Shown in pieces: positions 48,704 through 60,500 of a stretch of 64,000 bases of DNA. The number at the start of each line of letters is the position of its first letter. Position 1 is the first letter of the stretch. A program made the position numbers and the translations under genes. Under the pieces are notes generated by a model, which saw nothing but the letters and a program-made list of their open reading frames with translations, was not told where the DNA came from and searched no databases. The DNA is from Phragmites australis (taxonomy: Eukaryota > Streptophyta > Magnoliopsida > Poales > Poaceae), in NCBI RefSeq assembly GCF_958298935.1, contig NC_084934.1:2048501-2112500 (forward strand), read 5' to 3'.

Positions 48704-51700
48704 TCACGAACCGAGGCGATACATGCCATCGGTCATGAACGGGCCATCCATGTAGAGCGCAGCGGCACTCTGTGGGTGGAAGCCTTCCATCATAACGAAT
48801 GGCACGTCCTCCGACGGCTTCCAGTGACGTTTTCTCTGGTTGATAAACCAATTGTTGATCTGCTTCTGGTCTAGGCCTGTCGACTCCGCAAGCGCAATCT
48901 TCTCCGTCTCCTACTCTCAACATCAACATGAGGTCAGTAACAATGTGATTCTTCCACAATTCCAAAATAGAAATAAATCTAAATTCTAAAGCAGTGCTAC
49001 CATTATGATTCTTCCACACTTCCATAATAGAAATAAATCCAAATTCTAAAGCAATGGTACCATTACACAAGACACACCAAGATCACTCTGGTATCCTTTG
49101 GTCATTGTTCAAACAGATAATGGCGTTGTGCTTATAAATATGAGCTTGAAGGTGTGGGAATTATCTTACTGAAGGATAAGGCCACTTGTAGTGCAGCTCC
49201 CACCAGTGGAGCAGCTTCTGCCTGGCCTCTTTTGGGAGCTTCCCTTTCTTCTTTTTCTTGGAGAACTCTTGCCTGAGGCTGCTCAAGTAGCCACTGTACT
49301 TTTTTAGGAGCTGGTACTTGAGCTCTTTATCCTCGGCGCGCGGGTCAATCTCAGGTGGCTCATTCTCCCGGCGGCTTGGATCCATATCATCCTCAGAAGA
49401 GCCAACCCCTTCTGATTTACCATCTGCAGACAAAAACTAGTTTTGGTAAGATCACATGTTTTGTCAGCCAGATGCCCAGAGGTGTATCCTGTCTGAAGTC
49501 CAAATTGTAAAGAATTCGAGTTCATATCTGCAGACAAAAACTAGTTTTCGACCATGTTGAACAGCTACCGATCAAGTGGACACAGAAAGCCCATATCTGT
49601 GTGTAAAGAATAATATCCGTTTTGGAATGCAAGGGTAGGTTCAATAGTGGAACTTTAGAACAGCAGTAGTGTAGCTAGTCACAATTAGTAGAATATTGCT
49701 AATCCAAGTGGTAAGATAATTATCTTTTAATATATAATTGAAACAATAAGATAACAAGACCAGATGAAATGAACAATGCAAAGACCACTGATTTGTCACC
49801 CGTCGGCTGGAACCGATATGAACCTGCTCAGTCTCACTACATGAAAGACCACTCCGAAGTGTAAGTTCTGTAGAATTAGCTGTGGTTTCAGGTCTTGTTT
49901 GTAACTTTTAATTTCTTGCACATTCTCATGGATATTCTTGTTCTTGTATATCTAAAGTCTCCATGTTTATAAAATAAATCACAATAATTATAAAATCTGA
50001 GTTAACATTAACCTTTTACACATGACTTTCATGATTAAGTAACATAGAAACAACATGGGCAGTGCTTAAACACCAATCAGTGGAATTCACATAAACTATT
50101 AGTGTCTTGTTTCAGTTTGACATGATTGAAGGCACATCATAAAAAGGGACAGAACACTACTGCTTATCTTCTGATAAAATGGCACTAAAGCTTTGCTTAT
50201 AACTTCTAAAACTATGTAAATGAAGTACCATCTGCCTTACTAAGCATTCTTTAGCTATTTATCAGATGTTAATCCCAACAAAAAATAATAATGTCAGACG
50301 CTCACTTGCTACTACTTTTATAGCTTGAGCCCAGGATAACCTATAGCTTCAGAAAAACACACAGGCAATTATTTAACAGAATAGCTGATACATTATCTAT
50401 CTGAATGAGTGGAAACATCAATCGTGCCAAGATTACTTTAAAAAAAGTTACGAGTGAAATGAAGCCCTCCATGTGGGCATGGAATTTTTGGGACACGGCA
50501 ATGGTAACTTTCCATCTTTTGAACAAAGTGAAACAACTGCAGCGTCAGTATACATTAAAACTACACGATCTAAGATCTACTGTTTTATCAGTAAGACTAA
50601 AAGAAATGGTGGAAATCTGACATTACCGAAGATTTGAGACATTCACAATTTCAATGCCTAAATGTTGACTACAAGAATTTGTACAGAAGATATTACTTGC
50701 ACTACTAGAAATGTGCACCTTTGACTTTTTTAATCTTTTTTTTTTTTGCGGGTAACTTTTTTAGTATTTGATAATTCCTACTTACTAGATATCTGGACTG
50801 GTCACGTGAAACTGGTATAGATTGATTTGCTATTGGAAAGACTTGGGTAAAATAAGATCATACCCTAGGAACTCTTTATAAATATAACACTATAAAAATA
50901 TAGTGAAAGTTGTATCTTTGAGATGGTGAGTACCACAGAGTATTTGAAAACAGAGGGAGTCCAAAGTGAACACCTAGGCCACATCACCTAACACTTGAAC
51001 ATTAAACAGCTAATTAACCTATTTAGAAAACAAGCTCCTATACAGTGGTTAATTTCCTACTTCCTTTCATGGATCAAATGCAAAAATCCTAGACTATTGA
51101 CCTCCCAATCTGACACTACTCCGTTGAATGATGACAAAACTTACGCTAGACACTACATTTTCGTGGTACCAAAACGGGTGTAAATTAAATCAATGGTTGA
51201 CACCATATCAAACTCTCTGTTGGGAGATTTCTCCAATGGGAAATCTATGAACACGTACTACAACCATATAAAACGCCTAGATCAGCCTGGCTGTGTTCTT
51301 ACATACTGCTAGCATGGCACCGCAATGGACAACACGCACAGTAGACTACCAACAGTGCAACAGATCTTCGTCCCTGTTGCAGCTACCACCTTATTCTACA
51401 CAAATCTGCACACGCACTGTAGGTGCACGTCTAACATTCAAGCAGACCGGCCGGCAGCGCCCCCAGAATACACGAACGCTTGTGCTGCTGTTACTGCAAC
51501 CCAACACAATTGCATCCAGGCCAGAGCACAGCTGAATAATATTGCTGCAGTAGTATGTAGTGCAGACAAGTGAATAATTAGTTAGTCAGGTTAGGCAGCC
51601 ATAACACCATTTCCCAATGCATCTCTCTCTCTCTAAACTAGCAGTATTGCAAGATAAGTCGGGAGATGGGGATAGACACTATTATCTAGCTACTCGTGCA

Positions 51701-53226
51701 CAAGGAGCTGGCAATGATTTGAAGCAAGCGGAATATACAGAAGATGCATACGAGACAGACGAATTCTCCTGTGCCTGCCTGCATTAGAAGTAAATTGGAA
51801 CCCTAACACAAGCAAGCTTCTTGTCACTTGTCATGTACCAGTACCAGTAGTGGTTAAAAAGAAAAGAGACGAAGCCAAATCGAAAGACCTGACCTAGCTT
51901 GTGCTCGATCTATCAAGCAATAAGATAATGAAAGCAGGCACCGTCTAAGCATTAAACAATGGGGAGCTTGAGCTGATGAACAAGAGGAGTAGAGCCGGCC
52001 GGCCATGAGACACGGCTCCTCACTGTGCCCTCGATGCCAACCAAAAGCTTCCATCCATACTCAGTAATTATTAATCTGCTGCTAATCCCATCACTAATTA
52101 TTTTATTTGTTAGTGCATGCAGATGCTTAGCTTGTGCATCATCTCTCCTAGCTACCACCCGGATTGATTAATTATTAATTATTTAATTAATTGACGATTA
52201 AATTAATCCAAATGGAAGGGAAGCCAGGCTAGCTCACAATGGCAATGATCCAGATTTCCAGAGCAACCACCCCCGCTATCCAGAACGATCATTCCCAATG
52301 CGGAAAAGCCGAGAGCGCATATAGTAATACAAAAACACGAGGCCGCCGTACGACCATGTAAGCAGTGACGGAGCTGCAGCTAGCTGGTTTTACCGGCGAG
52401 CGAGAGGCGCGCGGAGCCGCCGGAGATGGAATCGAGTTGAGCCTCCACCCTCTTGAGGAACTCCATGGCCTCGTCGATCGGCCGGGTCAGCTCCTCCCGG
52501 TACTTTAGCAGCATGTTGCAGTACGCCTCCTGCATGCGCGCATGTCGATCAATCGTGGGCATCGACCGGAGAAACCGAATCAACACACGAAACTTTTTTT
52601 TGCGTAGTTATGCAGTAGCGGCTCTTCGAATTCGGACGAACCATGAACTGGTCGAGCTCGGGGTCGCGCGGCTCGTGCCGGCGCGGCGGGCGCGCGTCCA
52701 GCTTCGCCGCCATGGCGGTCAACCTCTCCAGCACGTCCGGCGGCGCGCCCACCTGCAAATTAAAAACTCGTCATTTCATAGGGGGGGGTGGGGGATAACA
52801 AGCAGAAGATTACGCATCTAATTAATTAAGCATATATTGGTTGACAAATTAAGATTTTTTTCAATTTTGACGGGCGATGCTGTGTTGTCTGTTAATGGCG
52901 CGTACTTTTTGGCAGTCGAGGTAGGCGGTGAGGAGCGCGGAGTACTGCGGGTGCGCCACGATCTTGGCCTTGATGGACTCGGCCTCCGCAGGCGAGATCT
53001 CCGCGTGCTTGCCGTACGGCGACTGCGACGACGGCCCGACGGCCTGGTGCAGCAGCGCGAGCGGCGCGCCGTAGTACGCGACGCCCGTCGGCACCGCGCC
53101 CGCGGCCGCCGCCGTGGACAGCGGCAGCTGCAGGAACGAGGAAGGCGCCGAAGCCGCGGCGGCCTTGGAGTTGGAGCCCCCGCTACTGCTCCCTCCGGCT
53201 CCAAGATTCCCGAAGCACTGATCCAT
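48704..53226 (-). CDS. Class I KNOX homeobox gene, OSH15/rs1-type (5 exons)
   Basis: TALE homeodomain transcription factor of meristem maintenance. Proposed minus-strand exons: 52906-53226, 52642-52752, 52394-52529, 49170-49423 and 48704-48910; every intron is GT..AG, all phases join and the product is 342 aa. KNOX1 is about residues 81-125, KNOX2 about 139-182, ELK 223-244 and the homeodomain about 245-307, with the PYP loop extension at 271-273 and [12 protein letters not shown] from Trp295. The N-terminus ([25 protein letters not shown]) and C-terminus ([11 protein letters not shown]) match what I recall of rice OSH15 and maize RS1/GN1, so I infer that orthology. Such proteins act in the nucleus, bind BELL partners through the KNOX domains and DNA through the homeodomain, and keep stem and meristem cells undifferentiated. 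Intron 3 is 2,970 bases; the others are 112-259. The splice acceptor of exon 4 is duplicated 104 bases upstream. Confidence 0.93.
48947..49066. repeat. 60-base tandem duplication in KNOX intron 4
   Basis: Two units, 48947-49006 and 49007-49066, each with GATTCTTCCACA, ATAGAAATAAATC, AAATTCTAAAGCA and TACCATTA. They differ at several positions. Both are fully intronic and leave the splice sites intact. Confidence 0.9.
49422..49548 (-). repeat. Duplicated 3' splice site at KNOX exon 4
   Basis: A 23-base sequence at 49422-49444 is repeated exactly at 49526-49548. On the minus strand each copy contains a T-rich tract, TTTTTGTCTGCAG, and the following AT. The first is the acceptor of exon 4 (exon starts at 49423); the second would start an exon at 49527. 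The offset is 104 bases, not a multiple of three. Confidence 0.9.
50700..50965. mobile_element. Transposon debris in KNOX intron 3
   Basis: CACTACTAGAAATGTG at 50700 resembles a CACTA terminus, and GAAAACAGAGGGAGT near 50947-50961 resembles the right end of a Stowaway-type MITE. Neither has a matching partner, so these are remnants or chance matches in the large intron. Confidence 0.35.
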
Positions 53227-54809
53227 GAAAGAAACAGACCAAACCCTAGCGAGCTAGGAGAAAGAAATCGTGCAGAGCTCGATCAAGAAGGGGTCTCTCT
53301 GCAGCTTCTCTCTCAGCTCACCACTGTTGGAGGAGGAGAGAAGGGGAGGGGCGGCGAGATATTAATGGGGTGGGGAGTGGTAGGGGAGAAGGGAAAGGTG
53401 TGTGCTCAGCGCCTGTGTGGATGGCTGGTGGTGAACCCTTTTCTCGCGTCAAATCTCACTGGAGAAGAGGACCGGTGACTGAGGAGGAGACATATGCATA
53501 TGTGTTGCGCTGTAATTCTAGAGAGAGAGAGAGAGACGAGCACTCGTGCGTGTCTTGTGCTGTAACGGATGCGCGACTAGGTTAACTCAGGTCCAGTGGA
53601 GCAAAGATAATACTAATAATCTTAAAGGATATATAAATACATGTATTTGGTAGGTCCTATACATCGATATATAATTTATTGTTTGTGTATATTATCATCA
53701 TCTTTAACAAATACTTTAAAAATTTATTACCTATAACACTACTATAGTATCATATAGTATTATTATAGTATTTTCTATCTTTTCATTTCAAAAGATATCA
53801 TATTTTTCTACGTTCAATTATTATTCTATTTAATTCGAATCTATAGTCATCCTCTTTAGATAGTGATAGAGGAGAAAGAGGCTAGCAAATTTCAAGTAAA
53901 GAAGCCTACCAGCGCATCAGTATCTAGTCGATACGGCTCTTGTTAGAGCCGTTTGCCAGCCAGTCCGATCGGTATCTAGTGCTACATATGATTTTTTTTT
54001 CATATCTAGTGCTACATCGGTATTTCCAATCGGTATATCATTGTAGATCACTGTACAACTAGATTTGGCTCCTAATAGAGCTGGTCTAAGTCACAAGATA
54101 TACATATAATTTTTGTCTGGTGCATATTTTTTAAAACATCAATATAATTTATAAACATATACACACTCACATAACATCTATTAAAGAACTAAAATAATAA
54201 GATGAAATCAGCACATACGCCTGGTAGTCAACGAAAACATCATCTACCATTAAAAAAAAATCCTATCTTCTTGATGAGACACAAAGAAATAAACCTAAAA
54301 TTTGATTTATGACGGAGAGACGGTAAACCATCTTTCCTAACCACTGAGTTTAGGCTTGATTCTCACCGTTGCGCGCTTTGTGTGCACGCATCGTTTATTC
54401 TTGGTTTCTTATTGCCCTTTTGCGAGGGATTTCCTGTTGCTGTCTTTGGAGATTAGGAGACTACGGAGTCCCTTTGTGCTGTGAATTGTTGCATCCGGCT
54501 CTTGCCATTTAACGGGGAGTGAGACCAGCCAGGAGACCAGGACAAATTCCAGTACAGATACTCTCGCACGTGTCGCAGTTTACTTCTCGTCCGTGTCGAG
54601 CTGTTGTGCTCTCCGCGAACGTGAGCGTGCATGTGTGTGTTCCCTGCTTACTAGCTCTTCTTTTTCACCACAGGGAAAAGATGAAAAGATGGATTCTTGG
54701 GAAAGTAAAATGCTCGATCATCTCCGTATCCCGTCCTCTATATCCCCCACCCTTTTTCACCGTGCCATTAGGTATTTAGGTGTGTATTCTTTCTGTAATT
54801 TACCCCCTT
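53227..54809. other. KNOX upstream region and intergenic DNA
   Basis: Immediately upstream of the KNOX ATG the minus strand reads CTAGGGTTTGGTCTGTTTC, a plausible 5' UTR. A GAGAGAGAGAGAGA run lies at 53521-53534. Minus-strand ATTAATATCTCG near 53360 is a weak TATA candidate. From 53600 the sequence is AT-rich and shows no gene. Confidence 0.45.
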
Positions 54810-55150
54810 ACAGTTTTCTCTTTCTTTTACCTTTTGTATTTCTTCTTTAGTGCAAAATGAATGAAGTTTTCCGACTTTCTATTAAAAATAAGTTTCTACG
54901 AGAACTGAACTTTTACTATAGGTTATTAGATCTTCTCCAACAGAAAAGCCATCGGCCCCGTAAAATACTGTAGCAGCAGATTTGCCGCTCACTTTGCATC
55001 AGGAGGCTCTCCAACAGAGACAGCAACGACGCCTACGGTTTTCTCTTTCTTTTACCTATTGTATTTCTTCTTTAGTGCGAAATGAATGAAGTTTTCCGAC
55101 TTTCCATTGAAAACTAAGTTTCTACGAGAACTGAACTTTTACTATGGGGT
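54810..55150. repeat. Direct repeat pair, about 115 bases, offset 225
   Basis: Copies at about 54810-54925 and 55035-55150 share GTTTTCTCTTTCTTTTACC, GAATGAAGTTTTCCGACTTT and TTTCTACGAGAACTGAACTT, with only a few differences. Between them lie about 110 bases that contain TCTCCAACAG twice (near 54934 and 55010). The second copy lacks neighbouring sequence of the first, so it is a local duplication or an insertion with long flanking duplication. Confidence 0.88.
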
Positions 55151-55606
55151 TATCAGTGTCTAATCTTGTTGCTAACATTAAGTCGCATGAATGCTCAATT
55201 ACAAAAGGGCTAGAGATTCTTGTAAAATCCCTATGGAATTCCGACAAAATTCTCAAATCAAGTTTTCTATCACCGTTGTGTAAGTAGAATTGTGAGTGCG
55301 CATTTATCGTTAAGCACTCAAATCTATATACAGCAAGATAATTTCATTAGTAAACTACGTTGTTTTGTAGATAATTAAGTCCGTGATGACTCAGCGAAGG
55401 ATGGACATAGTTGACTTTGACACACCAACATGGAAGGCGCATCGGAGAAAGGATGAATTTGAGCTAAAAAAATAGCTGGGGTACTAGAGTGGCCAGTGTG
55501 ATAACTGAGGAACAAAATTAAGCCTCGAACGAAAGTTGGGGGATGAAAATGGCTATTCCGCCGAACTAAAACCATCAAAGAATTTATGAGCACGCCAATA
55601 CTTTTA
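55151..55606. other. Intergenic, no gene recognised
   Basis: AT-rich. No coding region or element ends that I can support. Confidence 0.4.
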
Positions 55607-55830
55607 GGTCTCCTTTGGATTGTAGGATTTTCATAGGAATTTTGGAGGATTTCTGTCCTTAGAATTTTTTTTATAAGGATCCTTTGGAACAAATATATGG
55701 ACTTGTCAAATTCCTATGAAATTCCTATTGAATTCAAATTTCAATGTGCTAAAACATTCAAATTCTACGATTTTTTATACTATAGAATTTAATATGCTAA
55801 AGCATTCAAATCCTGCGTTACAAAGACACC
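55607..55830. mobile_element. Small PIF/Tourist-like MITE
   Basis: Left end GGTCTCCTTTGGATTGTAGG pairs with the reverse complement of the right end, GGTGTCTTTGTAACGCAGG. Left flank is TTA and right flank TTC, close to the expected 3-base duplication. The interior has several CAAATTC/GAATTT inversions. Confidence 0.55.
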
Positions 55831-57049
55831 TTCCTGCCACACCATGAGAGTAGCATTGTAGACTGATTGCCCAGGGTTCAAGTGAGCGTAGGTTTACAGG
55901 TGCAGAAATGCTTTTCCGGTCATCACACCTAGTGAGTAGACATAGACGGTCCAGATCTTAGAAAATCTAACTCCCCTTTTGTTTGCTGCATCAAGTATAG
56001 GGCCCGTAAACAAAAACAAAAAACTCATTACCAATGTCAAATCACAATGCGAAATGGCAAGGTAACACGATGATCCATCCCGTCCCCTCAAATAGCGTTG
56101 CGTACAGAAAAAGAAATCCTTAAATTTTGCTCTGTAAAGTTTATGATAATACGTAAAAAGCAGCGTAATAGCTTTGTCTTAGAAAGGCACCTTCACAACA
56201 ATACTGCAGGTCTGCAGAAGCTACAGTAGAAATAAGGTACAATAGATTGCACGTTGTCAGTAATATAAATAGCGTCAACCTATAATTGTTGTTAGTACGT
56301 GCTACAGACACTTTTATTTAAATAAGCACTCTACTACAACACTGTTGAAAAACGTTTTTATAAATTGACGTCCTTTGTGAAAGCCGAGGGGACAAAGAAA
56401 TTTAGCCTTGCGTTTTCTTTTCCTGCGATAGATTATGGAGTTCGTGCGATCCATCGTTAGCCTTTACTGCACTCTACATTAAAAATATTGAGCTAGCTAT
56501 GTTCATCAAACTTGTCATTTCGATCATCCGTTATGACTGGACGCTGCAAATTGACATTGGATATAGCTTTTGTAAAAACGATGAAAAAGACTGATTTCAC
56601 CATTATTATATTGGGTGCCGACCGCACTTTAATTTTTCCCGTCAAAGAAGCTATGCATGTCGGCACGCATATTACTGCCAGCTTTTTTTATTCAAAATTT
56701 ACAACATTGTAGTACTCTTGTGCACGCACGAAATAAACGTATCGTGTAGGTAAACAATAATTTTTTGTTGCACATATGTACTATTTCTAAATAGCAGGAT
56801 TATAGAACATTTCAAAGTGAGATGTAACTTTATGATTTTTATTTGTAAATATACTAAAACAGAATTTCAGTGGCAAGATTAATTATATTTATAGAGACCA
56901 CAATATTCGGAAAAAATAATTTTACAAGTGATGAAGGTTCCAATAAGTCATTATAATATCAGAACCACATGTTTACTTGTTTATTTTACCCAGCCGGCTT
57001 CAACTTTTTACAATCTCACCATCACCAACTCTCGACGAAAAACTTAGTA
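55831..57049. other. Intergenic, no gene recognised
   Basis: AT-rich with no convincing reading frame, RNA gene or element end. Confidence 0.4.
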
Positions 57050-57420
57050 CTAAGATCAACTCCAGAAGTGAAGTTATCCAGTACTATAGTATTCCGTAAA
57101 GTACCACTAGAAATCGATCTCCAGCAGCTACCTCATCCAGTGGTACAGTGCCAAACAGTGACGCTACAGTGTTACGGAGAGAGAGTTCTGTAGCAAACAC
57201 TGTTTACAGTGTCCGCCCGTGGGTCTGAGTAGGAAAAACGTGTCAGGTTACTGTAGTAGTACTGTAGCTGTACTGTTTATAGACGCAGACAGCGGGATCG
57301 AAGAGAGAAAAAAAGAGCAGAAGGTAGGAAATAAGGTAGCTACTGGAGATTAAAAAAATAAGAGATACTGTAACAGTGATAGGAGATGCTGTAATAGTAT
57401 TTTTGAGAATAAAAATTTAA
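57050..57420. repeat. TACTGTA-rich repetitive stretch
   Basis: Motifs TACTGTAG, CTGTAACAGT, ACAGTGTTAC and CTGTTTACAGTG recur in both orientations. The left side ATCTCCAGCAGCTACCTC and the right side GGTAGCTACTGGAGAT are inverted relative to each other, suggesting a foldback element. Superfamily not assigned. Confidence 0.4.
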
Positions 57421-57716
57421 AATAGGTATAGAAAATAATCTAAGAAATATATGTATGTGCTTGTACTAAGTGCCCTAGAATCTTAGTGTGCATTTAGATT
57501 CTACTAATATCTAAGACACTCCTCATGTTTGCACGTACTATGAAATCCTGTGCAAATCCACATGCTTTCTTACATCGGTAAATGCAGAATCTGCCGTACG
57601 ATTGAGCTATCCAGATCTTACTCATAAACAACTCTTGATTCTCCCTGGGTATCGATCGCATTCTCCCGAAACTTGTGGCTGCAACACCGGTGGTGACATG
57701 TTAGATACTCTGAGCT
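57421..57716. other. Intergenic, no gene recognised
   Basis: No supported features. Confidence 0.4.
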
Positions 57717-58026
57717 ATCGTTTGGTAGAGCTTTTTAATTTTTTATTTTATAATAAAAATGATTTTATGGTAAAATTAATATGATTTATAAAATTATTTG
57801 CTAAGTTAACAATGAAAGTGATTTCTAAAAGAAGATTATGTTGAAATTGAGGAGAATCCGCCGAGAATTGGTGGAAGCTAGATTTTTCAGCTCTCACCTC
57901 ACAGTACAAAATGTGGGAGTGATTCTCTGTGATTCTGACGCGAAATCGATTCACCGGCAGGGCGTTTGGTAATAGTAGTGCTCCCACCAATTCTAGAGCG
58001 GAATCAGCTCCCAGAGTGCTACCAAA
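57717..58026. mobile_element. MITE with GTTTGGTAG ends
   Basis: Left end CGTTTGGTAGAGCT, right end AGAGTGCTACCAAACT, imperfect inverted repeats. Internal CCGCCGAGAATTGGTGGAAGC and GCTCCCACCAATTCTAGAGCGG segments are also complementary. No transposase. Confidence 0.5.
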
Positions 58027-58463
58027 CTACCCCAGGATAAGTATGGATATTTTTATGATACAAATATTGCTCAGTATGCAAATGTATTTAGTGTTTTGGT
58101 TATGAAGAAACAACCTTACTGAAATGGTTGATTGTTCGTTATCCAGAGGGTTAACGAATGTGTTTATAGAGATAGATATAAAATACTTGCTGACCTTTGT
58201 TACAACTCTTAGCAATAAAGTTTTGAGATTTTGTTAATCCTTGATGATATTAACATGTTTAGCATAAGGGTTTTGAATTTTTCTATTTCTTATGTTAATC
58301 GTGTTTGGAACAAAGCTGTACATTTGTATGCAGAAGAAGTATTATGTATTAAGGTTAACCATAAGTGGTTTATCTTAGCACCACTAGCGGTACAAGAGTG
58401 TTTACTTTCATATTGTAATTGTACTAAAAACTAGTAAATAAAGCTCCTGATAAAAAAAAAAAA
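58027..58463 (+). pseudogene. 5'-truncated LINE-like remnant (RNase H-like, poly-A tail)
   Basis: A plus-strand frame gives GLTNVFIEIDIKYLLTFVTT, then after a frame change ILDDINMFSIRVLNFSISYV followed by NRVWNKAVHLYAEE. This follows the plant RNase H-like (RVT_3) pattern, in which an E-D-containing strand is followed by I-x-DI and then SHV-R-xN-x-AH-LA. A poly-A run of about 12 bases at 58452-58463 ends the sequence after AATAAAGC, as expected for a LINE or processed 3' end. Stops and the lost 5' part show it is dead. No target duplication was identified. Confidence 0.6.
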
Positions 58464-60198
58464 CTTGTGGCCGCTAATTAGCTACAACCAATTGTTAACC
58501 TAGCTAGCTAAGTACTACGGTAATAATGACTCACGCTTTAATTTTTGTTGCTATTTCATAATATATGACATGGACCTAGATTACGAGATGCTAACTATAG
58601 CAGCATCGAGTAGTACTCACTGCCATTAGAAAAGGATATAATTCATTGAAAAAGCTTATCAAAATCTTAATTTTATTCACTCTTATTGGTTGTTATATTT
58701 GTTATGAAATTAACTAGCTAAACATGCATACTGCCTTAATTGGCCCTCAATGAACGCAATCTGCACCACCCACGACAATGCATTATGCCTGCGATGCATA
58801 ATAGAAGCAACATCACTATAAACCATTCTTAAAAAAAAAATCAGCAACATCTCTTCTGAAAATATGATATAATAGAAACAACATCAAAAACATAAAAGAT
58901 GCATAAAGAAAAAAATAACCCACTAACATATAAACATCCTAGCAATTTAGCCAACACGTTAAAACTTTAAACTTCCACATGTAACATAGCAAATCAAAAC
59001 ATAAGTTTCGCAATGTTAAGTAACAAGAACAAATCTAAAATAGCATTATTATTCCAACACTACTACTTATTAATTAAGTGTGATCATAACATATGAGAAG
59101 TGTTGCTACTCTCATTCCTCCAAGCAAAACAATCATCAACCATCTAGAAAGATTGTACACGAGAGTGAGAATAAATCTTAGCAAGCAAACTGCTTTAACA
59201 AGCTAACTACATATTTATTTAGCATTATTTTAATAATGAGAGCATCAATAATATGTAGATAACAAGTTTAACTTCAACATATCATAACTTCAAGTATGTT
59301 AGAATAACCACAACTTCATATACACAGGAGAAACATATATTTTTCAATAACTTTAGTGATATGTAATACCTCAATTTAATAATCGAAAGGTGCAAATGCA
59401 ATGCAAATGTATGTCCATTGTCTTTACACCTAACAAAATGTAAAGCTACACTGTACCCTTTCTTGGACAACATAAAACACGTACCGGTACAAGTTGCGGC
59501 TATCAAACAACGACATTTTCTTCATATGCAATCCAATGCAGATAAGTGTTTATGAATAACTTCAAATATCACATTACCTCAATGCCTTAGTTGTCTATAT
59601 ATACCCCAAAAAAGAATGATTTTTCATGAATATCAATAACATAGAGCAAAGATAACCACATATATATGAATAAACAAGCTTTAATTCATCAACTATTCAT
59701 GTCTTATTTAATGAATTATGGTTTTGGAATTTTGTTATGGTGGAGATAGAACAACTAACAGGTTAAAGCGAGTAGCAAAAACACTGTTATATTTACTTGC
59801 CTCCAACAAAAGTGATGAAAGTTCTAGGCGTGATTCAAGGTACTACCACCTGCTACCACATCATACACTAAGCATACATACTCATATGAATACATATGAA
59901 CAGTAGGTAAAGCGTTCCTACGCTCCAAACCAACATACATACAAAACAACAAAGATCGCATTTGTTAGATTCCGAGAGAGAATGGTGAGGGAGGCAGGGA
60001 AGGTGGAGACGGGAGGGGCAGGAGCATAAGAGGGAGAGAGCAGGAGCAGCCTTCGGTGACAGCGCCGACGCCAGTGGCTAGAGGGCAGGGACGATCGGGG
60101 AGTGAGGGTCATGGCTTAGGGGAATGAGACAAGTGATGAGGGATGGAGGGACCAAGGTCTGCGGGAGAGAATGAGATATGATGGAGAGGGATGACAGA
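58464..60198. other. Intergenic, no gene recognised
   Basis: Long AT-rich stretch rich in ACATCA/AACATAT segments; from about 59960 GC content rises. Frames here show no known domain. Confidence 0.4.
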
Positions 60199-60380
60199 TG
60201 AGTGGCTGGCATTTCTTTGGGTTTCAGTGGCCCCGTGGGGGGGAAATTAGACCCGAACCCGGTTCAGGTCGGAGGTCGGGGCTCGACTGGACAGCCCCGT
60301 GGGGCCATTTTTAACCCAAACCCGACCTCGTTGGGTCTAATACCTATGGGGACCCGACGGGTCCAACTGCCATCCTTAGG
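60199..60380. mobile_element. Probable hAT-type MITE
   Basis: The right end reads GGGTCCAACTGCCATCCTTA, the complement of the TAAGGATGGCAxxxGGACCC end known from grass hAT MITEs. The left side near 60199 has GTGGCTGGCATTTCTTTGGG, a diverged version. The interior is full of CCCGTGGGG and GACCCG motifs in both orientations. Target duplication was not resolved. Confidence 0.5.
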
Positions 60381-60500
60381 AGGGGCTATAGGGAAATGGT
60401 AGTCGGTAAAGGGGCTTAAGCCCCTTGCGTTTTCCCTAAAGATACACCCTTGCTCCTATGCTCAATCATGCACACAAAGAGAGCTGTGAATATCATATAT
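60381..60500. other. Intergenic spacer
   Basis: No supported features between the MITE and the CACTA terminus. Confidence 0.4.

Noticed and set aside
49161..49537. Two short minus-strand frames as independent small genes
   Set aside because: Both are KNOX exon 4 read in its true frame and in the shifted frame through the duplicated acceptor.
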